The position numbers and the translations under genes are program-made. A stretch of DNA of 64,000 bases from Metopolophium dirhodum (lineage: Eukaryota; Arthropoda; Insecta; Hemiptera; Aphididae), in assembly GCF_019925205.1 (NCBI RefSeq), contig NC_083567.1, forward strand, positions 12,028,001 to 12,092,000. The letters are read 5' to 3'. The notes under the pieces are model-generated. The model was not told where the DNA came from and ran no database searches. It worked only from the letters and a program-made list of their open reading frames with translations. Shown in pieces: positions 51,061 to 61,809 of the stretch; position 1 is the first letter of the stretch; each line of letters begins with the position of its first letter.

Positions 51061-52019
51061 TTTAATTATTTTCGAGCTTAATCGAATAATATCAGTGCAC
51101 TTGTATAATATATGATATAATATGTGTATATACACGTATAAAATATAAACGCACGCCAAAAAATAAATTTGCCATTTCCGGAGGGTGTACTGCAGATAAG
51201 CGTGGCTGTGGCGACCTTGACATTAGTAAATAAGTCGTCACGCTCGAAATGCTCATAAGCGTGCCGATGACGTGTGAGAAAAAAACCACCGGTCACATAA
51301 TGTATTGATAAAATTACGGGCGAACTGTAAAACGCACCTATCAAGAGATACGCTCCCACAATGCAAAACAAAATCGTTTACCATCACATCAACAGCTGCA
51401 GACTATTTAATTATATTATATTTGCGTACGTCAATGTCTGTGAAAAATTCAAAAACCGCCAAATTGTATTACCATTTCAAAGCGACAGCAATATCGAAAA
51501 GATATTATTAATATAGTGACCACGTAAAAGTCTCCAAGCAGACTTAATTATACGTAGGTACATTATCCATATACTGTATAGTAGTTGCATAGCCGTACTA
51601 CAGGGTTCAGCAAAATATTACGCATAGGTAACTTATGAACACTCATCGTTTTCACTGTACATTTTCGTGTTTCCTATACCTGTTCTATCAGTATGTACTC
51701 CGCCATCGAGTGTTGTGATTGTGGTGTTAGGTGTTTGGTATCGGTACGTTGGGTTTTAAGAAATTTGAAAATATCAAAATAATAGATTTTAAAATATTTG
51801 GGAAATTTCTGCAGTGCTATTTAAAAAAGCGCCTGTCTAAAACGTTTTGGAAAAAACGAATTCTATAACAGATGAATGTCCTGGAAAGTGTCTTGCGAAA
51901 AAAATGTCCCTTTGTATTAGGTACCACCTATTATAGATATAGGTAACATCACGTCGTATATTACTCGTATATTAAATATTTTGTAATATAGCGACGCCGT
52001 GCAAAGCGTCTCCGAATTA
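51061..52019. other. AT-rich DNA without recognised genes
   Basis: No gene seen; a CAGGGTTCAGCAAAATATTA end-like motif at 51601 has no partner. Confidence 0.45.
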
Positions 52020-52310
52020 AAGGCACCTTTTGTTTCGAACGACGCGTGTGTTTTTAATATAGCTTTAACGGCTTACCGGCTGCTGCTGCTGCGGAAGACG
52101 ACGGCAACGAGTGAGGCGGAGGAGTAGGAGCAGGAGCAGGAGCAGGAAAAATCGTCGAAATATTTTCGCGGATTCTTCTCAACCGTTTTTGGTTATCGCG
52201 TCACGTAGGTACCGCAACAATGCACTTGCACCTCCGCGGCCGCCACCACAGCCATATTCCAATCTATATACACACGTTATAATAAAACAACCTCTATATA
52301 ATATACGATA
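52020..52310 (-). promoter_or_regulatory. CpG-rich block with exon-like donor
   Basis: On the minus strand a pyrimidine- and CTG/CAG-rich stretch ends at CAGCAGCAGCCG|GTAAGC (donor at about 52076), and the block is CpG-rich like the promoter at 21 kb. No frame starting from an ATG runs to that donor. If it is an exon it would be a non-coding first exon of an unseen gene. Confidence 0.25.

Positions 52311-52311
<1 letters not shown>

Positions 52312-52350
<39 letters not shown>
52312..52350. repeat. (CA)n microsatellite
   Basis: CA tract followed by CCCAC-rich sequence. Confidence 0.95.
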
Positions 52351-52351
<1 letters not shown>

Positions 52352-52459
52352 ACCCACCCACCCACACACCCACCAACAGACACGAACACGCACGCACGCA
52401 CGACGCATTATTGCATGGTAAGAGGCGATTAAATGTTTTCCCGTATTGCATTCCGCGCC

Positions 52460-55400
52460 GCTAAACGAGAAACTATAATATTATATTTTATGTACAAAAT
52501 ATATTACAGTAACGTATATAACAATAATAATAATATAAAGCGGTTACGACATATTATTATTATATGATGATTGCAAACGAACGAAATATCTATTTTACGG
52601 CGTTATACATTCTGACTCCGCCGCGGTTTAATCAAGTTTTAGGGACTATTATAGCAACCCTGAAACCATATAAGACATAAAAAAAAACAACAGTATAGAG
52701 GTATATACAATTAGAGGTACCCAGGTCGGAAAATACGGAGAATTAAAAATGCGAAATTTTGTTTTGCATATTTTAAAAGATTTCGCTACGTACAATTATG
52801 GTAGGTATTTTCACACTCACCACAGTCACCCATGTCACATTTCCACAATCTAATAAAAATATATTATCCTACCAATTGTGGTATCACCATTCACCCGTAT
52901 TAGACAATACGCGGTAAACCAACTATACGCCTTACCCTCGTATTCTCTAGTTAATGACACTATCTAAAGTTAATTAGAATGGCACTGTTAACTCGTTTAG
53001 GTACGATGGCATGCGCTTGTCAATTCTTAGTTCGTTCCTATCTAGTTGAAATGACTCAAAGATTACATATTATACCTTAACACTATTCAGTTTAATAAAA
53101 CTTCATTGACACATAGTACGTACTACGTATATCCCGGCGCTGTTCCTTTGAAAGGCGAGAACGTAAGAATGACTAAAATAATGTTTAACTTGGGTTTTCA
53201 GGTCGGAAACACTTTTATTGTATTAAAACAAACATAAATAAAACACTTAGCAAATTCAGATCACCTAGGCCGTACTACGATCGGCGTTTCACACGCCGAC
53301 GGGGTCAGTGTCTGCGCGTACGGCGGTGTTATATAGAAAATATTATCGTCGCCTCAGCACATATTGCTTCGCTGGCCTGACCTATGTCAATAATTTACAA
53401 TTTGAAATATTCCCACCTATATTACATATATATTAAATAATATTATTTTGACGACTGTCTACAACATACGACACTATCATAAAATATTCAGGTGGGTAGT
53501 TTGATCGCGGGAAAAAAAATATTTTTTTAAAACTTTCTTAAATACATTACTAATAATTTTAGAATTTTTTTTCTTAAAACATTATGTGGGGCATCCAGGA
53601 CCTAATATAGTATGATGATCTAATTTAATTCACTCATATCTAAATAATAATACATTTTTTATTTATTGTGCTCTAAACTATAAAATAGAATGTTTTATTT
53701 TTGACATTTTAAAATACGTTTAAAAATTAGGTCTTGATAGAAAATAAAAAATGTATGGTTATTGTTTAAATGAAATGCTTATTTCTATTTTTATAGTGCA
53801 AATAATTACTTTTTGAGGATGGGGGAATAATTCAAAAATTTATATTTTAACATATTTTGGTGCGATTATTCTCGTTGTCTGGTTGAAGTGAAAAAGGTAG
53901 TATTTCCGAACATTTTTTTTATTTTGAATAAGTAAAAGCATCTATTGTGGCGTCATTCAAAATTATTAATTATAAAATTTTTGTAATGTTATTTATTAAT
54001 ATTTGATTTTGCTCACCATTTCATCTACCCGTTCGGAAAATGTTTGCCTGTATCGAGTTTATGAAATATTAAAAACATTAAGCTATTTTCGCAAGTCCAG
54101 AACAACAGGTATAAAGTTTATAAGAACAGTAGCAACTACGACGCAGTGGCGTACTTACGCGGGATAACTTGCCTTTGGCCTTTTTATTTGATAGTTAAGT
54201 TTTCTGTATTTCTCAATAACAAATTGTAATATTACTTTAAACTTTTAAGAAAGATTATCTGTTTTCTTAATACTCTAACCGCGGCCATCCTATATTACCT
54301 AGGATTATCGCTAAGATAAATAATAAATATATACATAATATATAGGTCGGCTTTCATGGTACTAATAGGTGATCGAATACGTGACTATCCGACTGTAAAA
54401 TTATTATTTATTACTAGAAAATAACTTATTATTTGAAATCATCCCTTTTTTTCGTATCGTAATGTATCGAAACATTTTAATCTCGGTCTCCCTTCCCCTC
54501 CCCATTCTCGAGCTTCAACTATGTGACTGTGCGACAAGGGACATTTTCGAGTATCTGGTAAATAATATTAGGTGGGTACCTATATCGTATATTGTATTCC
54601 TATATAATATTACGGGCTACCAACGCAGTATAGCTGGGCGTGACACAAATGTACGAGTTTTAATTAATCTGAAAGCGATTAATCGTCGTAAAATAATATA
54701 CATGATATAGGTACTACTGAATACGCGACGTATACTTGGCCGAGAGTTTTGGTCGGTTTTTTTTTGTTTTCGAAACGACAAAACACCGCACAATGGGCGG
54801 TTTTCTATATTATTATATACTTCGACGATATTCGACAAATCCGCACAAACCGAACCCCCGTCCGCTGCCTACAAATTGTACTATATGACATTCGGTATAT
54901 ATATGGTGTGTGTGTGTATATATATATATTATATACGAGCCGCAGACTTTTATGTCCCTCCGGAAAACTACGGAGCACACACCAGAGTGCGAGCCAAATC
55001 CAAAAACACGTTTTCGGGAAAACAGTTGTCACCATGATAGACCTATAAAGGCGTTAACTAATGGACCACACTTAGAGAGAGCTTTGGTCAGGGGACGAGA
55101 AGGAGTGAAAGATAACAGAAAAAAAAATAGTAAAATACGATGTGTCTGCAGTAACCAAATAAAAAAAATGTGTTACAATAAAATTAATATTGATAGTGAT
55201 TATTGTAATTATTATTATTACCTTAAAACTATTATGATAGTGAGTTATCTGAATCTCTGATCAATATTCATTGAGGTCAGGGTGGAGTGGAAATTGCTGT
55301 TCATTAGTTCGTAGGTTCACCTGTGGTTGTCACCGATATTGTACCCAAACGGAAATTCGAAATCTGGCCGAGGTCTCGGGAATGAACTCTAGTGGGTCAG

Positions 55401-56682
55401 TGCGAACGATAGACGCGAAACGCAATAACACGTCTTTCGAACGATAATCGTCCGAGCAGAAATTGTTTTTTATTTTTATACTGCGCCTTACAGCTTGCAA
55501 TGTCCGCAAACACAAGGCGTCTAATTTTGTCCATCGAATCAGCCCTTACTCTTTGTGGAACACCTGTTAAAATTCTAAATTAAAAAAACCAAACAATATG
55601 CGATGTTGTGGGTACGGATCATTATAGTCTACACTTGCGTACTGAAAAATCCGAAAAGGAAATAATTGTTGTATTTTGGTCGTAACTGTTTTTTTTTGCG
55701 AGCACAAAGAATTTTGTAATATCGTGGCTGCACCAAATACATGAACATTATAGTAGTGTAAATAATATGGTGCATGTGCTCGACTTCTCGAGTTATAGTT
55801 ATAATAAAAATTGTTATCTTCACTAATGTACCCGATAAAATACCATTCCCTCGGTTGAAAAAAGTTCTACATACTATTCTGCAGATCCATTATACATATT
55901 TAGGTTACAGCCATTATACAATACACTTGTTTAATTTTTAAACAAATGGCTTTGAATACATAATTACTTTTTTTTACCATTTAACCTAATCTAAAATAAC
56001 AATTTTTTTACTTTTCTATTAGCTTATAAAATTTTCACTTCAAAACTTCATAAAAGTACGCAATATTTTAGTATATTTTAACTGTTATTCGTAAATTGTT
56101 TATTAGTCAACATTATACCAATCAACCTTTTGAAAATTACTAAATTAAAAAATAAAGTCTACTATATACTGAAATTTTTAGGTACAATTCCCGGTTTGCC
56201 GATTACAAATGACGCTCCTCAATCGTACATTTTTACCTACCTGCTTGATACCAATCCGGGTTGTCGGTAGACCTCTTGGTAGGTAGTCAGCGGCGGAGGG
56301 CTTCTGCGAGTGCATCACAAGGGACAAACGTAAATTGCGCCCAACGAAGGGAAAATATTGTAAATTGCACCTGGTATTTTTCATTTAGCAAGTCTTCCAA
56401 AAATGATTTTTTGGTTTGCTTGAAATAAATAAATAAACTAATATGGGATTACTTTGTTGTTTTAAATAATTTTTGTTAAGTTAATTTATGTAGTAAATAA
56501 TAATAAACAATTTTAATAATAATAAATCAGGTAAATTATAGTACAATATATTAATATTATGTACCTAGGTAATTGTAATACAATTATAAGTTATATATCA
56601 GCATAGTATAATGAGACATAATCATCACATATCCACCAATAAATGAACAACAGTATTTAAAACATAAATATAATAGATATCG
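52460..56682. other. AT-rich DNA; one transposon-end-like motif
   Basis: No gene is supported. CAGTGGCGTACTTACG at 54145 looks like the end of a transposon, but no partner was found. A short hairpin TCGGCG...CGCCGA lies near 53281-53299. Confidence 0.45.
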
Positions 56683-57058
56683 ATGAATTCGAGGTCAATT
56701 AGATACTATGGATGCAATTTACTATACCCATTTAAAAAACTAAAAAATACCAGCCACAATTTACAAGCGCCCGTCACAGGCATCCCACGACCCATATACA
56801 TCTATGAAGAGATGGACTACGCTTACCGACCCTCATCCAAAAAAAGCAAATATTTATTCTTCGAAATTCTCAGACCAATCGGTACTATTCCAGAACGTGA
56901 ACTAACCAATATAATTCTAACGAACAGACTTAATATAAAGAAGGTTTAACAATCATTTGAGAGAAGAAAGATGGAGTCGCCTGAATATTATCTGCAGACG
57001 TTACTGCTGCAGAGTCAACAATGTTTATCTCCTCTCGCCGTATGAGATGTTGTTGTGA
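56683..57058 (+). pseudogene. orphan gene fragment with one frameshift
   Basis: The first frame begins MNSRSIRYYGCNLLYPFKKL and includes GIPRPIYIYEEMDYAYRPSS and FFEILRPIGTIPERELTNII, then meets TAA at 56947-56949. Shifting one base, the next frame continues without a stop as NNHLREERWSRLNIICRRYC to TGA at 57056-57058. Composition is coding-like across the break (balanced charge, low low-complexity), so this looks like a decayed or frameshifted gene of about 125 residues. I do not recognise the family. A transposon or viral origin is possible but unproven. Confidence 0.4.
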
Positions 57059-57353
57059 TCAATTCTTTTTGATTTTTTTTCATATTATGAGATCATGCCA
57101 CCAATCTTACGCGTCGTCGTTTCTACTGCGTATCGTTATTGCGACCCGGTGATCGCACACGTACATAATATGTTTTCAGTCCACTATGTATACATTAGGT
57201 ATTACTGCGTGTCCACCGTATATCGGTTTTTAGTAAAAAAAATTGTATAATACATATTATTATACCTATTATTACATATTTCAAGACTTCCACCGTGATT
57301 ATATCGATATTTTATCTATTTACTCAGAAGTAGTGGTATACATATTGTGATAT

Positions 57354-57374
57354 TGTGTGTGTGTGTGTGTGTGT
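57354..57374. repeat. (GT)n microsatellite
   Basis: GT tract followed by GTTT variants. Confidence 0.9.
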
Positions 57375-57660
57375 TTGTTTGTGTGTAAGGAGGATGTGAT
57401 GAAGCGGAAAATTATACTTTTAGCGACCTCAATCCACTGTTTTATTTTGTAAACAATGTAACAGTACTATAATGCAAATAAGGAACATAAATACACATCC
57501 TTGATGGATGCGATACACTCACCATTCTTCTGCGTGTCTAGCACAATAATAATTAATACGACCAACACATGCAACTCAGTACCTACCAAGTCTTTATAGA
57601 ATTGCTTACCTACCCGATATCAATAATATCAACTCTGGGTTATCTTAATAAATCGACACC

Positions 57661-58165
57661 CAGGGCTTGCATTTGAAAAAAAGAACGTTTTAGTGTTCAA
57701 TCAAAACGTTTTGCAACTTGTGTACCTTTTTTGTTTTTAGATTCTGAGCAGAGCGTTGAACGCATTGATTTTACAATAAAGAGTGTTTTTTACTTTTTTT
57801 AAATTAATTTTTGTGTAATAAAAATTATACTCGAATCATAAATTTCAAAAAAAAATAACAAATATTTGAAAAAATGTTAATATTGTTATCAAAATAATTG
57901 TTTGGTGACCTTGATTAACAAAAAGTTATTTAATTAGACTGTCACTAGTTCACTCAGAATCGTTTTTAATCGTATTCAATAATTTATAATCGAATTCAAG
58001 TCTAACACATCCATTACAGCAACCTTCTCAATGATGAGGTTCACTCGACACACCACACGCCTATACTATACAGATCAGCGTATCTCTACTTGACGGTTTT
58101 TCAGATTTAAAACATTGTACCACTTTGTGTTTATCGTTATTTATAACTAAAATAAAACGTTAGTT
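57661..58165. mobile_element. 5' fragment of the same hAT-like family, with a nested insertion
   Basis: CAGGGCTTGCATTTGAAAAA at 57661 matches the left end of the 37807 element, followed by the same CAATCAAAACGTT words. The family's GTGTTTATCGTTATT word resumes at about 58125. The gap is filled by unrelated sequence, which contains the element at 57740. The right end is missing. Confidence 0.75.
57740..57961. mobile_element. small nested TIR element
   Basis: GATTCTGAG at the left and CTCAGAATC at the right are exact inverted repeats 222 bp apart, inside the hAT-like fragment. No coding content. It may be part of a longer insertion reaching about 58100. Confidence 0.5.
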
Positions 58166-59110
58166 CATATATAATTGCGCACTTGATATCACTCGATCTG
58201 ATCAAAGTTGTAATGTTGTAATGTATCGAGTCAATTTTAGCTCTATTAAGTGCTGAATACTGCATAAACCATTTGTAAAAATACCATGTTACCTATTTAT
58301 AGCTATTTTAAAATAGCTATAGCATGTATAAGGCATGTTTTAATATATCTACCTAAAACTATTCGTCTTGAGTGTAGACGGTCTACAAAAAGCCTTTGTT
58401 TTATTATTTTTGTTTCCTCCAGTGACCTCAAAACTTGTCAGTTTTCAATTTGTTCCGATATTTTCCAGGTAATAATATTGTAGAGACCAAACTGTTTTAT
58501 AGGTAGGTACAATGAGATTTTAATTTTTTTTTTCAAATTTTCATCAAAACAAATACCGAGGCTTATTCTGAAAAAAAAAAAGATTTGAATAAATCGCAAA
58601 CAATTACGACAAAATAATATACCTAGGTACGCGCATATAATAATTTGTTTTAATTGTCTATAAGTATACCAGCCGTTAACGGTTATGGTGGTACGCATCA
58701 TTTGTCATGACCTCCGGGTAATTCGATAATATGCTAAATTAAAGTTGTCTGGCCCTCAAACTGCCAGCTGATCATAGTGTTCAGTGGAATTATGGCGTGT
58801 GACGATGCCAGGAAGTTAGAACCTAATACGTTGTTTTTACTTTATACGAAAGAGCCACGAAACAAAGTTTTAAAAAGATACTAACTTTAATAATATTACA
58901 ATATTTAAAATATAAAAACGATGATGTCCTAAACGACTATGGTCTATGGGGTGTAATGGTTATCATTTTCACTTTTTTATGAAAACTTAAAAAAAACCAA
59001 TGGTTAAACTCCCCCCCCCCCCTAACCAATGTGGTATTGCCATAGTTTGTATGATTATAAATAATTATAATATAAACGTACATTGTGTAATTAGTTGTAA
59101 CACACTCTAT
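58166..59110. other. AT-rich DNA without recognised genes
   Basis: No gene seen; a C12 homopolymer lies near 59010. Confidence 0.5.
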
Positions 59111-59364
59111 AATCTATTATGATAGTGGCACGGCGCGGACCGTTATCTGCTATCAGTCACGCAATGTAGTCAGACAAGTAACGTCCGCTGCTACTAGTTC
59201 CTGGATGGGTGACCACCCGGGTTCGTAGTAGCAAAAACCTTACCAACACATACACGTGTTGCTTACCTACCGTAACAACCTTACCGTACTAACCCTACCA
59301 ACCACAGTAATAAAAAGCTAATGGTCAAAGTTACCGGGCTCAATTTTAAAAAAAAATCTATTAT
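59111..59364 (+). mobile_element. 5S-rRNA-like SINE with 10-bp duplications
   Basis: The body 59121-59354 includes CTAGTTCCTGGATGGGTGAC, closely like the conserved 3' part of 5S rRNA (box C region), preceded by AAGTAACGTC, which fits the 5S internal region. The tail reads CTAATGGTCAAAGTTACCGG and ends in A9. AATCTATTAT is duplicated exactly at 59111-59120 and 59355-59364. It is a 5S-derived (SINE3-type) retroposon, not a working 5S gene. Confidence 0.82.
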
Positions 59365-60868
59365 ATTAACAACTCAACGTAAGTCATAACATGTTTCCAT
59401 GTTTGTAGAAACAGAAAATAATAAATTATTAAAGGTAGGTACTCTTATGACTTATAGTTATTATAATTGTCACTTTTGAGATTTTTAAAGGGGAATAGTT
59501 TGCTTTAGAATATAAAATTGAAAACATGAGTTGATATCAAAAAAAACTTGATTACTATTATAATAAAAAAAAAAATAAGTTCACTCTATGGGCATACTAG
59601 ATCCATTAATACAACGCAATAAACTATAGTTCCATAATTCCATGATTAGGTATTCCATAATTCCATGTAAAAATTAAAAAGCATTTGGTAACCTTTATGT
59701 TTTGGTACCAATGTTTTTAATATTGGCTAGTATGAATTTATATTAAAAACTCAAATGTGGATAATGTTTATACTGGCCAATTTAAATTTATTTTGAACAG
59801 AACCGTAACATCGTCATACAAACAATCATCAATCATAACTATATGTACAATAACTTTACTAGTCTACGGACTATTAACGAATAACTTAATATCAACAATC
59901 TTAACTTATGTAATACAGATAACTAACAGACGGACAGACACAACGGGGATATAGGGTGTTTTATACTTACGTTTAGAAATCTAAAACAACGGCAGATCGC
60001 AAACAGGTACATACTTTTGATTTTTCGGTAAAATGTAAAAACATTTACAACCATTTACATCCAATGGTATAAAAAATATGTTTATTTCTAAAATACAAAA
60101 ATCGATTAGTTATAAGAGTGTCCTGCTGCCTTACTTAGGTACCGACATAAATCATATTGCGCGTACATTATATGGTTATAAAAACTGCTGGAGCGAACCT
60201 CTAAGTGTATTATACACTTATAATATTATAAAGTAATCCACGATGGCACACGGGCCGACGAGACACATTTCTATATATATATAAGATACAAAGCCGGTAC
60301 CTAATCCGTCGCGTAATTGAGGTCGGCGATTCGAGGGGTTAAGTCTGCTCGAAAACGCACACCGCCGCCACCGTCTAGACACGACTTTAAACGACGACGG
60401 TGACGATACGATTAAGGCAATATCATATTCCTTCGCGCACACACTATTACGTCATATAAAAGACAATAATACAATATTATATAGATACTTATCCACAACA
60501 CACCCATAGGGCATGCGCAAGAGAGATGCAGCCGATGCAGGGTATGGCACACAGTAATATTATATACCTACTCTATGGTATGGCATGGTTATATGCAAAG
60601 AGCCTAGATATATAATATATAATGTCTCTCTATAGTTACATGGATCCCCTGCACAGTTATTTTAATCATACTATTTAGCATTAATAGTATAATCAATGTT
60701 TTGATTAGAGTTTTAATATTTTAACAGCTTTTTTTTAAAAACTTTTTTCATAAAAATGTTGGTAGTTGAATATCAGTTCTATATTTTCATAATAATTAAT
60801 ATTATCACCGGTAAAAAATGCATTAATCACCACAAATAGGTATAAATAATAAAATAGATTGCTAATAC
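59365..60868. other. AT-rich DNA without recognised genes
   Basis: No gene is seen. The stretch 60235-60440 is GC-richer. Confidence 0.45.
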
Positions 60869-61121
60869 TAGAGTGCATTCGAAAACTCAACTCTAGTTAA
60901 CTCTATAAAAAAATAATTACCCAACTTCGTTCGGGAACGCAGAGTTGTTATACTCCAGGTTAACTCTTTAACCCCGAAAAAATATGTAGGTTGTTTTAAC
61001 TCCACTGATAATAATGCTTATCTCCGAAGATAACAAAATCAACTCTACTCTACTCTGCTCTAATTCTAACCTACTCTAAACGTACTCTACTCTAACTATT
61101 CATATTCGAACGCACCCCTAG
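60869..61121. mobile_element. Harbinger-like MITE
   Basis: AGTGCATTCGAA at 60872 and TTCGAACGCACCCC ending at 61118 are inverted ends (GTGCRTTCGAA in both), flanked by TAG on each side. The 247-bp body is rich in ACTCTAC words. A 3-bp duplication and GTGCGTTCGAA ends suggest PIF/Harbinger, by inference. Confidence 0.6.
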
Positions 61122-61500
61122 AGAATAGAGAGCCTTTATTAGCTCACAGCTGTCTAGCTAATACCATTGATTATGCATAGTTTAAAGAATCCGCCATTTT
61201 TGTAGACATTTTGGGTTTTATCACGGAACATTCAGGACTCTGTGCTATACTACTATTATCTATTTTCATACTACTATATCGAAAACGAATGGGCTTCACG
61301 TCATACCAACAACTGACAAATACGGGGCGTGATAGAAGAGATTGGTTACTACGACATGGCCTTGTAATTAGAAACTGATGATGATATCAAAAAATAAAAT
61401 AATATTATTTAAATTAATCAATTGATATTTTTTGTCTATTATTATTATAAATATAATCCTATTTTTATACGTTCTTATAATGTTGTTTTATATTGGAATG
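61122..61500. other. AT-rich DNA
   Basis: Nothing recognised. Confidence 0.5.
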
Positions 61501-61809
61501 AAATCACAATATGGGGGACGGAGTGGCCGAACGGACTAATGCGTCGGTTGCGACGCACACCGGCGCTGGTTCGATACCTCGGTCGCGGGCGGCATTTTTC
61601 TTCGGGCAAGTCACGGTGTCCGGGGAACAAGTGCCGCCATCCCCCACCCGGGCATAGCAGATACCTACGGGTGCCCAAATCAAAAATTCTGCCAAAACAA
61701 ATACACAAGTGTAAACAAATCTACAGTATCCTCCCCTACAGTACCACAGGCTAATGACCTAGAAGTTGAAGCCTTAACCCTAATAAAAAAAAAAAATAAA
61801 ATCACAATA
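61501..61809 (+). mobile_element. tRNA-derived SINE, copy 2, with 11-bp duplications
   Basis: The SINE proper is 61512-61798. GGACGGAGTGGCCGAACGG holds the A box and GGTTCGATACC (61568-61578) the B box. The tRNA-like part is longer and more complete than in copy 1 (ATGCGTCGGTTGCGACGCAC is present). The tail is GGCTAATGACCTAGAAGTTG, then AAGCC and an A-run. AAATCACAATA is duplicated exactly at 61501-61511 and 61799-61809. Confidence 0.92.

Noticed and set aside
51078..51371. 97-codon minus ORF
   Set aside because: Hydrophobic/Tyr-rich AT-type frame without splice or family evidence.
52111..52464. Arg/Ser-rich plus-strand ORF
   Set aside because: It comes from AGGAGC and CA simple repeats, starts at GTG and has no flanking exon signals.
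59180..59230. A functional 5S rRNA gene
   Set aside because: Only part of 5S is similar; A-tail and target duplications show a retroposon.
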